Position numbers and translations under genes: made by a program. A stretch of DNA of 30,171 nt. Source: Spongospora subterranea f. sp. subterranea (taxonomy: Eukaryota > Endomyxa: Phytomyxea > Phytomyxea > Plasmodiophorida). The notes beneath the pieces were generated by a model, which was not told the origin of the DNA, did no database searches, and saw only the letters and a program-made list of their open reading frames with translations. How positions within the stretch are numbered: position 1 is the first letter of the stretch; every line of letters begins with the position of its first letter. Positions 1 to 9,902 of this stretch are shown here, one piece after another. The DNA lies in contig JAUGWO010000337.1 in NCBI GenBank assembly GCA_049724395.1, forward strand, positions 1 through 30,171, written 5' to 3'.

Positions 1-28
1 GTCCTAAATATTATTCCAGTTGCGCTCA

Positions 29-166
29 AAAGAACGTCACGAGCTTCCATCTAATAAGTTTGCTCGCAAGTCGTTCAGATACATGGATGCATACAGAGAG
101 AGAATTGGATATTTTCTCGACCAATCACAAATAGAATATGCGTATGAAGAAGTACACATCTCATAG
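29..166 (+). pseudogene. Possible transposase C-terminal fragment
   Basis: A frame open from about 29 to a TAG at 166 encodes a short basic segment containing KFARKSFRYMDAYRE and then a tail ending VHIS. The pattern of a basic residue, then RYMDxYR, recalls the C-terminal ends of some DDE-type transposases in fungi, from memory only. No start or upstream part is visible because the window begins here. It could equally be an arbitrary open frame. Confidence 0.22.
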
Positions 167-475
167 AACTATTCTGATTTTTAATATTAAGTAGCATCTC
201 CAACCCGGAGTTATTTTCATTCTATTCTATTTTTTAGCGAAAAAAAGAACCCCAACGCGAAGTTAAAAGTTATGATTTATCCGATAATAATTAGGATTTT
301 GTGAGTTATTTTGACCGGAATAACTAGGTATTTATATTTCGATTCTACGGAGTTTCGCAGCCCCCAGGTCACTGTTGTAGAGTCTCGGCTTCGGCTCAAT
401 CGCTCACAACTACACTCGAGTTAACCTTCCGCAGCATCTCAAATGCAAAGTGCTTTATTGAATTCGACCATTGCC
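167..475. other. No gene seen; possible retroelement edge
   Basis: AT-rich at first, then mixed. No frame looks coding. As the neighbouring Ty3-type pol remains read on the minus strand, their 3' end and any long terminal repeat would fall here, but the second LTR copy needed to prove this is not in the window. Confidence 0.3.
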
Positions 476-478
476 CTT

Positions 479-600
479 ACATCGAGGTATTCAATTCTCC
501 GATCGCCCTTAAATCTAGGTATTCAATTCTCCGATCGCCCTTCTAGGTATTGAATTCTCCGATCGCCCTTAAAATCGAGGTACAAACGAATCTCCGCAAA
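479..600. repeat. Short tandem repeat, about 27-32 bp unit
   Basis: The stretch AGGTATTCAATTCTCCGATC followed by GCCCTT occurs at about 485-510 and 517-542, and with one change at 544-569. A decayed fourth unit follows (TCGAGGTAC then TCTCCGCAA). Spacing between copies is 32 and 27 bp. It lies just beyond the chromodomain segment on the minus strand, where the 3' non-coding part of the Ty3 element would be. Confidence 0.7.
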
Positions 601-1298
601 TCCTCACAAGGACGGATTACACTTCCCCCTCCGCTTGAAGCGTTGAACGGGAATCCCCCAGTCACGCAGGCTTCTCGCGCGGTTCTCGTTTTCGCAGCCT
701 TGAGCCACCGCTCAGTCATAGCTGGTACGTCTTCCAACATGTTTTTTATAGGTTCCCAAGTCTCGTCGCCGTCCACCCAACCACGCCATCGTACCTTGAT
801 GTCCCAGACGTCGGCATGCTTCCGTAAGCCCAAGAACTCGGCGACCTCATACCCAGCAGAATAATGAGCGCACTAATCATATAATTCTTCATCAACATTC
901 AGGCTTGCGTCCGAATAAAAAATTTCATTCGACTGGCGTGCACTTCACGTTCATCGTGCGTCGCCAAATCCTCGACCTCGTAAATCCGATCACTCAGGAT
1001 GTTCACGATGCTTGCAGGTCCTCGCCACTTCGTCTGTAACTTCCCTCTCAATCTCTCTTGAGATCAAAACATAATCGCCTTTGTCAAAGTTGATCTTTAA
1101 AACATTTCCTTTTCTCAAACTCCGATCCCTTTCAAGTTTCCGTTTCTTATCTGTCGACTTTTTTACGGCTTTGTGAATCTCGTCCAATGACTTCGTAATC
1201 CATCGGTTTTGAACGCCTATAATGCGCCCATATACGCACCCGTCCATGTACCATTCTGAGTCTGCCTTCATCTCTGTGAAGCGGATTTCATCCAAAAT
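543..1298 (-). mobile_element. Ty3-type retroelement fossil, pol tail with chromodomain
   Basis: On the minus strand, 660-870 encodes a chromodomain: a start like YEVAEFLG, then VRWRGWVDGDETWEP and a helix with EDVP and ERWL. This is typical of the integrase C-terminus of chromovirus-like Ty3 elements. Further upstream on the same strand, 990-1295 encodes a basic linker followed by FDKGDYVL, which resembles the segment after the integrase core in such elements. The element is broken and incomplete; the hAT element at 1299 cuts it. No LTR pair is visible, so age cannot be estimated. Confidence 0.7.
1291..1298. repeat. Left target-site duplication of hAT
   Basis: TCCAAAAT lies directly before the left terminus TAGGGCTCCGATCGGG. 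Its partner TCCAATAT lies directly after the right terminus at 5280-5287. Seven of eight bases match, and hAT elements make 8-bp duplications. Confidence 0.75.
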
Positions 1299-1617
1299 TA
1301 GGGCTCCGATCGGGTCGGGTATCTGTCAGATTCCAGGAGTCACTATCTCGGTGAATGGCACATGAATCAATTCGGGAAGATGAATCATCATCAATAAATC
1401 ACTTCTCTAATATACCTTCACTGGATACCTACTATAAGTCTACCAAAGCTACTGCTCATTTGTGAGTATCTACCCGTACCCGGCGGGTAGATTACCGACC
1501 GGGTAGGGTATCGGTAGATAGTCGGTTCCCGACCCGACTACCCGCGGGTATCTGTAGCCTTTTTCGGATTATGGATACGGCGTTAAGCTCTTTTTCAACA
1601 ACTCAAATAAAAATACG

Positions 1618-3842
1618 CGTCGGGTCCGTGGACACCCCAAATTGGTCGGTGGACACCCCTGGTACACATTTACGGTTACAAATCACACAATTATACATTA
1701 CCACTCAGGTCACAGCTCGTTATCTCGATGGAATCCTCTTCTCTTTCAACGGTTGAGGAAACCTTCCATGTCTTTAAAAGCCAGATGCACGCAGCAGGGT
1801 ACAATATTAACAAACGTCGGTTCAAACGCAACAGCTCCGGTTCCATATACAAGGTATGGCTAGTCTGTCAGCACGGTCGATCCTACTGCAACTCTCGACA
1901 GCAATACGCGTATCAAATGTACGAGCACCAATAGAATGAACTGCCCCTGGTCTGCAATGACAAGCCAATAATGACCTTACCAAATGGTCGCTGAACTTGA
2001 TCTGCGATGAACATAACCACCAGCCGGCCACTGAAAGTTCTACATTTTCCTCGAGCTCGGACGTTGAATGATGAACAGAAAGCTTTGATAGGCGATATGA
2101 ATCAAGCTGGTGCTCAGCCTAAAACGATCATTGCCGCTTTGCGTCAGCGATATCATGGAATAGCCGTGCTTTCTCAGGACGTCTACAATATTGTCAAGCG
2201 AATAAGGACATCAGAATTATCAGGAAGAAGCCCCATTGAGGCATTACTAGACCAGTTAATCACAGATAATGTATTGCATGCTTACCAATACGACGATCAC
2301 CGTCGTATAACTCATCTCTTCTTCGCACCGTCTTCTTCGATCAAACTGGCGAGACAATATCACCATACCGTTCTCATTGATGCTACTTACAAAACCAATC
2401 GGTAAAATTTTACCTGCTTCTCCCGCTAAAACTCAACCGTTCTCTTAGTTTTCGGATGCCTTTGACTGCACGTTGTCGGCGTCACTCCGGTTAACATGTC
2501 TTTTTCAATCTGTTTCGTGTTTATGAGAAGTGAAACCGAACAGGATTATAAATGGGCCTTGCGACAACTTCGGAATGTATTTTGTCAAGACGCATTTCCA
2601 AACGTATACGTGACTGACCGGGAATTAGCACTAATCAATGCCATCAGGAGTGAACTCTCGTTTGCGAACCCGACCATATTGTTATGTATATGGCATATTC
2701 AGAAGAATGTACTAGCCAAGACGAAAAGGCATTTCGTGAACAACGACACTTTCCAGCAGTTCTTGAGGGACTGGACAAACGTAATTTACTCAGTTGATCA
2801 AGCCGTCTTTCAAACAGAACTAACCAACCTAGAATTGGAGTATCCTGCTGCAGTGATCAGTTACCTCAAGGAAACATGGCTTCCTCATCAGGAGATGTTT
2901 ATTATCGCTTGGACTAAACATTATCTGCATTTTGGGAACACTGCAACTTCTCGAGTTGAAGGTATGCACTCATCGCTGAAATCGTGGATCCGGGTATCCA
3001 CCGGTGACCTCAAAAGTGTTTACAGCAAGATTTGTTTAGCAGTAGATCATCATCTCCACTCTATTTCCCAAAAAATCGAGTATGACAAATCCAATGCGCT
3101 GCTGACCCATTAAATCCCGTTTTGGGGGAATGTCAACCGAGAGATTTCACAGTTTGCGCTGCGCAAAGCTCACAAGGAATATGAGAAGGCAAAAAAGCTA
3201 TCTGGTGACGATCATTGCTCCAATGTTTTATTTCTGACTATGGGAATTCCGTGTTCTCATATGATGAAAGAACTTATACGACAAAACTCTGTGCTAAACC
3301 CCCAAGATTTTCACTGTCATTGGCGACTGAGCATTCCTGTTGGAGTTTCTCTACAAGATAGTCCACAGACGTTTGCTCAAGCTCTGTCGGAACTGGATGC
3401 AACTTACCAATCGTTGCCACCTCATCGCCAGCGAGTTATACAGGAAGGCGTCAACGTTTTAACAAGCATACGAAGAAATACCAACTTCATTCAAAATCCA
3501 GAACAAGTTACCGCTCGAGGGCGACCTCAAGGGTCAGTCGCTCGGTTGGGTCCTGTATCTTCGACACGAAGAGATCCTTCTGGTTTCGAGAATGCAGAAC
3601 GACGACAACGTGTTTGTGGTTTATGTGGCCGCTCTGGTCACAATCGCCGATCATCTAGCTCGATAGACTCACTACCAATAGGGGCGGTGTCGCTGTAAGT
3701 GATTGCCGAACAATTGTTAATTGAAGTAGGTACTGTTTCTGAATAAAGGCGTCTGGTACTGTAATGTATAAGTGTGTGATTTATAAGAAAATGCGTACCA
3801 GGGGTGTCCACCGACCAATTTGGGGTGTTCACGGACCCGACG
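1618..3842 (+). mobile_element. MULE (Mutator-like) DNA transposon nested in the hAT
   Basis: Inverted ends of about 75 bp: from 1618 CGTCGGGTCCGTGGACACCC continues through AAATTGGTCGGTGGACACCC to ACAAATCACACAATTATACA. The inverse runs from 3842 back to about 3765 with few mismatches. Within each end a motif GGTC(C/G)GTGGACACCCC occurs twice. The flanks (AAAATACG left, TCCTAACA right) do not give a convincing 9-bp duplication, so exact termini are uncertain by a few bases. The cargo is a MULE transposase reading plus (1728-3698). Confidence 0.85.
1728..3698 (+). pseudogene. Decayed MULE transposase
   Basis: The order of parts fits a MULE transposase. An N-terminal FAR1/WRKY-like DNA-binding segment runs from 1728 (VEETFHVFKSQMHAAGY, then KVWLVCQHG). 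A linker follows with CDEHNHQPATE, then the MULE core (VLIDATYKTNR at about 2370; RSETEQDYKWALRQLR; VTDRELALINAI; LLCIWHIQKNVLAK). Then come a SWIM-like segment with MGIPCSHMMKE (3240) and a C-terminal zinc knuckle CGLCGRSGHNRR (about 3615). A 47-bp GT..AG intron at 2402-2448 fits between TNR and the next block. The frame then shifts by one base at about 2465-2469, between MPL and HVVGV. Another break lies near 3100-3130, and in-frame stops occur at about 1930-1990. The last Cys of the zinc knuckle is missing. Not functional as it stands. Confidence 0.82.
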
Positions 3843-4022
3843 TCCTAACAGAAGATTAGAAGCACATAAGGCCGTTAAGTTTAAGAAAAAATCTTAGGAA
3901 ATCGGTCATGGAGTCTTTATTGCGCAGCGGACTGGGCGACCTCGTCAAGATTACCTGACCGCAAATCAACAGAACTGATTGTCGTATAAGTGCTCCTAAT
4001 CGCATCGTGACCAGTCACCAAT

Positions 4023-5093
4023 ATGCCACCCAGAAAACGTAGATCTGTTATTGCTGAAAGGTTCCATCAGACGATGGCTCGTAAACTGCAGTGCGAGTTG
4101 AGGACACTACTTCATCGTCTGATGGCGACGTAACTTCGGAAGCAAGGCGAAGCGACCACAGCGTTGAATTCGTTGACGCTGTCGCCGTTGATGTCGAGGT
4201 TGTACCCAAAATCCGTGCAGTCAAGAAACCAAAATGAGCGACTCCATATTTTTCATGATACAGAGAGCTGTCGAAGTCCAGGAAGGCCTCAAGAATTGGA
4301 TTAGCACTAATCCACAGATTGGCAAGGTAAAACTAGGATTTCTGCAGTTTTTCGATGACGAATGGGAATTTTCAAAACGGATATGCAATTTGCTGGAAAG
4401 GTTTGAAGAAGCCAGCAGAATGATGACTGGAGAAAAGTATCCGACGCTTTCCCTCACGATGCCTGCTTTTATTGAGTTGTTTGCCTATTTAGAGGCCGAG
4501 GTCGAGAACACGAAAGATGGACAGTTGAATAATGCCCTATGTGCTGCTCATGCATGTTTGGCAAAATACTATACCTTTACTGATGACTCTCCTTTTCATC
4601 TCCTCGCCTTTCTGTTGGATCCGCGATTTAAAAAGTCTTATCTTGAAAGCAAAGACTTTGACGTTTTTGTACCCAGGTTTAATCACTGACACTGTTTCGC
4701 TGCTCAAAAAATGAATTTCAACGAAGAACCAAACGACAGACCAGGCAAATAACAAAATCCACCTTCACGCATCACAACAACACGTGAACAAAGCATTGCT
4801 GTAGTCAATGTTTACTCATTCAACATCACGATGACGTTTGCTTGGATGAAGTGGATAAGTACCTCAGGCTACCTTGCGAGGATCCAACCCAAGATCCGCT
4901 CCAATACTGGGGCATACACGAGAAACAGTTCCCAGGTCTTAGTGCTATTGCGAGGGATATTTTGAGTATTCCTAACTCCTCAGTATCCGTTGAACGAGTT
5001 TTCAATTGCGGCCGCGACATAATTGGGCTCCGGCGCCATTCTCTAAAGCCAAAGACATTGAACGCGTTGATGTTCGGGAAAAAAACAACCTAG
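4023..5093 (+). pseudogene. hAT transposase remnant, internally deleted
   Basis: A start at 4023 (MPPRKRRS) is followed by an acidic, Ser-rich N-terminal region that soon leaves frame. The next readable block (4234-4689) begins in the middle of the protein (IQRAVEVQEGLKNW) and carries the helical part with LLAFLLDPRFKKSY. After a non-coding-looking stretch (4690-4840), the C-terminal dimerisation domain is present at 4842-5093: DPLQYWGIHEKQFPGL, then SSVSVERVFNCGRDII and RRHSLKPKTLNALM. The BED zinc finger and the first catalytic acid region are absent between 4200 and 4234, so an internal deletion is likely. Confidence 0.8.
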
Positions 5094-5279
5094 CGGCTTT
5101 GCTCGACTCTGTAGTCGCACCGCATGCGCCAGTCGCGCATTTCTTTGAAGTATGGCTGCGCCAGTCGCGCATTTTTGATAGTCGGGTACCGGGTATATAC
5201 CCGGTACCCCACCAAAAACCCGGGTCGGATACCGGTAGATGGCAGGTACCCGACCCGACCCGACCCGATCGGAGCCCTA

Positions 5280-5287
5280 TCCAATAT
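5280..5287. repeat. Right target-site duplication of hAT
   Basis: TCCAATAT directly follows the right terminus of the hAT and pairs with TCCAAAAT at 1291-1298. Confidence 0.75.
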
Positions 5288-5499
5288 GCTTTGATCCGAT
5301 TTTGTTGTGTGGTAATTGCTGTAATGTTCGTGGTTGAGTTCCTATGGATCCTGATCGTCTGTTCATTCAGGTGGACGCTGTCGCGGTAAAGATGATTCAT
5401 GTCGCGACGAACAAGCACTTGTTTATCGTTATCGCGAATGAAGATGTACCCTTTGAAGTATTGGGAATATTCTACCTGGTCATCGACTACGACTATCAG

Positions 5500-5690
5500 T
5501 GTATTAGCAAACATTCGTCGAGGAGTTGGCATCTCTTGAATTACATTTGGTTTTGAAGGACGACTTTCGGAACTTCGTCGAATTCATACCTTGCACAAAG
5601 GCCGATCATGAAACCGTCGTTGGCGCATTGATGAATTGGTTCAAGTCGATTGGCGTACTTAGAAACAAGATATTGGCACGGAAGAAGCCG
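5500..5690 (+). mobile_element. Ty3-type integrase-like fragment
   Basis: The plus strand encodes a segment with LHLVLKDDFRNFVEFIPC followed by a helix with TVVGALMNWFKSIGV. The pattern of LVLKDD, then a hydrophobic strand, then a helix ending before GxP-like sequence is that of the Ty3/gypsy integrase core. It is on the strand opposite to the chromodomain piece at the left, so it is either another copy or rearranged. It is a fragment only. Confidence 0.5.
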
Positions 5691-5900
5691 GTATTGTCGA
5701 TCGGAAGCGTGGCGCGTTGAAGGCGAATCTCGGTATCAAAATTGCAAGCAAAACAACCTGTTCCAAAGCATAGAACTAACAGAATCAGCCTGTAATAACA
5801 GCTTCAAACGTGATCCCCTGAACGGCAAAATCTCAGCTAATAAAAACACTAATGGATAATAGAAAGACTGTATAAATAAAGGCAAACAGACCGACGATCA

Positions 5901-8900
5901 TCACAATGTTTTCAACCGTTTTCTTTCCGCGAATCTTTGTCGGGCTGCGGCCACTCGTTGAACTGCACAAGAATCAAGTGGAGGAACCCGCTTTGGGGAA
6001 TTCAGCACATCGAGAGCGGGAGCCGGGCTAGTTAGGCTTTTAGGAGCAGGTTCAAGAGTATGGCCTGTCAATCGCGAGGTATTTGCTTCTTGAAGACGTG
6101 GGAGAAGATTTGAAATCCAGTCGATTTCGATGACAGTAACACGACGCATGACCGGCCTGGCGTTATTACTGCTGGAAAGCTCGCCATATACGACCTATTT
6201 GGAAGAAACACGGTGAAATGAACATTGGATGCAAACAAAACATACCCATTTCGGCTGCAGGCAGCGAATAGACGACTGGAAGTGGACTCCGAAAAGCGGG
6301 TCATGGCGTTGATGCAGAAGGCGAGCCGGATTTCGATATGGACGATAAAGTCCCTCGCTCACTCGATGTACACACCGATCGAACAAAGATTGGGCAATGA
6401 TCTTCCGGCACTCCAAAATTGGGTCAACACTCTAAAACAAACGACGGTATGACCACACAACAAAGAGAAAAAAATCTGAACCGAAACCTTCGGAGAACAA
6501 TGACGTCGAGCAGATTTCATCATTTCGGAAAGCTGGCGGCGAACCATACTGGCAGTCTGAAGGGCGCGCCCGTTCACATAATTGTCGTCAGCCCAGTTCT
6601 GAGAGCGCCCGTTTCGAACCCAGTCATCATAGACGACCATTGCAGTGATGTGATCACCATAAGAAGATCGGAACCTGGCATGAGCCGCCTCGGCTTCGTC
6701 AGCCTGCCCTCGCGGCGTCACCCACAAATGCTCAGCGGTAATCGTTGCAGCCACGGTGATCATTTCTTCCACACAACTTCGTCCAATCTGAAATAAGGAT
6801 AGAAGACAAACAAGGGTAAACGAAGGTAATAAAAGAGGATTACCACATTAAAAAATCAGAAAACCAAAACAAATTGTGTATAGGAACTGAAAAACAGTAC
6901 GCTAGGAAACAATTTAAACTTTCACGAACCGGAGGGCCGAGTGGTTGCACATGGATGAACTGCGATCAACATAAACTTACAGATTTGACCAGCAAAACCG
7001 ATAATGCGGGATCCAGCGGCAGACGTATCATTTCTTTACCCAAAGCTGTGAGATGGCCGTCAACGTCAAGCCCTCCAATGTAAAACAGGTGGCGCTAACA
7101 GCGGAGTGCACGTCAGATGACGCATCCAATAAATCGCAATGAAACTTGCGAGGTCGCTCAAAGTACGATTACCAGTGCCGTTTCGATAGCGATTCGGGGG
7201 GGAGAATCAACAAATTTGAATGTTAGGGGGTCCGATATACCCTACAAAGACCATATCTGAGCGTAAAGGGAATTTCGCACAATAACAAGAGCAAAGTTTC
7301 TTCTAACCAAAGTAGCATTTTTAAATTATCACGAACAAAAACCCAACCGATGTAGTGGACAGAAAATTGACTTACAATTTCTTTGAGCAATAATACGCTA
7401 TGCGATAAGGACGAGCGCTGAATTTCCGGAACCGTTTCCGGCAAAAACGACTCCAATTCTTCAGCAGAGTAACTAAAGATTAGTTTGAAAATTGCAGACA
7501 TGACTGCTCAAACGGAAATTGATTATGGATTGGATAAGTTGATAGTGAAAGGTGAAAGGGACTAGGTTAGCAATACTGGATTGATAAAAAAGGCTACTAA
7601 AAAAATAAAAAATTGTGTGTGAGATGCATGTTTGGTACAGGCGATAACAGATTCCAGGTCCCGTACGACCAGCACGACCGGCTCGTTGCGTGGCCGAAAC
7701 ACGGCTAATCTTGGTAATGGATAACGAGCTGATGCCGCTAACCGGGTCGAACATTTTCTGCTTCATCAAGCCTTGAGAAAAATAAAAATATAAATATTTC
7801 ACAAACGAAAAAATGGTGCTTGTTCGACAAAGAAAAAAGAAAATGAATCTCTACAAAAAGTCAACCACGATTAGCTCGAAAATGGTTGATGGACAGCTCA
7901 GTCCAATCGAACTTTGTTATTACCGGTGTCAATCACATAAACAATTCCAGACACAGTGAGGGATGTCTCAGCGATGTTAGAGGCGAATATGATCTTTCGA
8001 CAATCTGGAGGGCACTGTTGAAAGATCCGCGACTGCCCATCAGACGACAGAGCGCCGTACATGGGGAGGATAATTACGTCAGGCATTGAAACCTAAAAGT
8101 CTGCATAAGCGCGATGACAACTCATGAAATATACGATACACAAATCAAACTTTGGAGAACTTTCCAGAAAAACTGTGAAATAAATCTGAAGATGGCCGGA
8201 ACATAATCACAAAACTGAAAACGAAAAACCGATAGAAGAAAACAAAAGAGCCCAAACAAAAAAGGGTGTGTGTTGGATACATCGTCTTCCAGCATTGAGT
8301 CGATGCGTTTACCGAGCAAGGAGCAGGCACGCTCAATTTCGTCCTATAAGATCCAATTTGAGAAAAATATTTCACATTGAAACCAGTAAACGACACAAAC
8401 ACTATTGGTCAAATGCAAACTATCCTGATAACCGGAAACAAAAAAAACTGAACACCGAAAACTCTCCGTTCACCAAAATATTTGACCCATGTCCGAATCG
8501 AACATAATACGTTACCTGTCCAGTTAAAAACACGAGAATATGACCTGAGAAAGAATTACGATGAGAAGCGACGAGACATATAAAGAGGATTTTGAGATTA
8601 CAACCAATGACGAAATAAAATGCAGCAACTAAGGTGAACTAACCCATTGGCTTGCTAGCATGAACCGTAAGGGCCAGATCAACAGCCGCATCAACGTAAT
8701 AGCGCCAATGTTCCATGGAATCAATGTGTACAATCTCGACTGGGTAGCAGCGTCCAGGGATTGACAGCGTTGGGCACATCCCAAAAAAGGAACTGAACTT
8801 TTCCAGATCTACAAATAACAACTTCAAATTGGTACCGAGCACCCAAAGAAGAAAATGGATGATCACTATTTGAAAAAAATATTCATTCATCACAACAAAA

Positions 8901-9902
8901 TAACAATGCATTGGTCAATATGTATGTAGATCATCGACCTAATGTAGCAGATGTCACGACGACACGAAGAGAAGATCGCGAATGAGCAATCTCCCGCATC
9001 AATCCCAAAAGGATGTCGGTCTGTAGGCTGCGTTCATGGGCCTATCCACTATTGAATAACAAAAGCACTAACGAGACAAATTCACTCAAGGACCCGTCGT
9101 TGAAAGAATGCAAAATAAAAAGGCCATGAATAAAACTCAGAAAACTTCCAAAGAACATTGATTGGAAACGGATTAGGCGAACAAACCTCATCCAGAATGA
9201 CAGCTGCGTAGCTGGAAAGTTGTTGATCTACAGACACCTCCCGAAGCAGACATCCGTCGGTGATATAACGGATACGAGTCCTGAAAGGCAGCTGCTGTCA
9301 GAGATTGACGGCAAAAGCTAGCAAAACATGAAAACCCAATTCACGATAAGTGATCACAAAAAAACAAATATTCGCTAAATTTCAAATTACTTTGGGGAAG
9401 TACAGTCTTCAAAGCGAATCGTATACCCCACCAAATCTCCAACCTGCCCATCACGCTCTGCCGCTACTCTACCTGTTCGATCAGCAATATTAACAAAAGC
9501 AAAAACGACATTGTTCAGACGAACGTACGAGCTAAGGACACAGCGCCAACGCGCCTGGGCTGGCTGATAGCGATCATACGCGTATCCGATGGATCTAAAT
9601 ACGAATCCAGTATATACTGGGCGATTTGCGTGCTTTTTCCTGAATGGTGACGTGAGTGGTTTATATCTGGAAAGTGGTCGAGGGTTACCGCTGCCGGTGG
9701 CTCCTGATATAACCACGAACTGTGAAGTTGAGATGGTCTGTATAATCAATTCCCTCTCGCTGGAGACGGGCAATGATGAAGCCATGTCTCTGGGCAGGCG
9801 GTTGTTATCTGGAGAGGAGGAACAGGTTTCACTTGTGATGATTAGCGAAGTCCGGTATCGGGACCCCATTATATCAACCATCATCGGAGCGTGTACAACC
9901 AT
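5901..9902 (-). CDS. DEAH-box RNA helicase, DHX40-like (16 exons)
   Basis: Sixteen exons were read on the minus strand: 9902-9689, 9639-9529, 9472-9391, 9280-9187, 9041-8939, 8808-8644, 8544-8516, 8343-8281, 8092-7924, 7771-7628, 7503-7376, 7241-7173, 7094-6981, 6787-6488, 6431-6246 and 6194-5901. Phases match throughout, giving about 754 residues. Motif I is GATGSGKSTQ, Ia is [16 protein letters not shown] is DEAHERS (split after DE by an intron), III is SATLD, then [18 protein letters not shown] (V) and [12 protein letters not shown] (VI). The C-terminal ratchet and OB-fold regions follow, with WVVYGEL and ERKRLKTL near the end. The tail LLPRLQEAN and the FxERK ending resemble human DHX40 as I recall it. 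DEAH helicases unwind or remodel RNA-protein complexes using ATP; DHX40's target is not settled. Exon 7 is only 29 bp. The exon 10-11 intron (7627-7504) needs a GC donor, the one weak join. The first about 19 codons lie in satellite sequence; a second possible start is the ATG at 9785. Confidence 0.88.

Larger units (their letters stand above)
1299..5279 (+). mobile_element. hAT DNA transposon, interrupted by a MULE
   Basis: The left end reads TAGGGCTCCGATCGGGTCGG and the right end is its inverse, ending CCGATCGGAGCCCTA, so terminal inverted repeats are clear. Both ends carry subterminal runs of GGGTA/TACCC and CCCGACCC motifs (about 1440-1555 and 5180-5265). The 8-bp flanking duplication has one mismatch. 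The transposase remnant lies at 4023-5093. About 2.2 kb of the span (1618-3842) is a MULE that inserted later. Without it, the hAT is about 1.75 kb, shorter than a full autonomous element, and the transposase lacks its middle. It sits inside Ty3-type sequence. Confidence 0.85.

Noticed and set aside
5002-5532. Long minus-strand open frame of 176 codons
   Set aside because: It runs through the hAT right end with its CCCGACCC motifs and is not conserved protein sequence.
7085-7170. Apparent frame breaks in the helicase gene before the [11 protein letters not shown] segment
   Set aside because: They vanish when 7095-7172 is read as an intron (GTAATC..GTTAG). The flanking exons then read IAIETAL then RHLFYIGG in phase.
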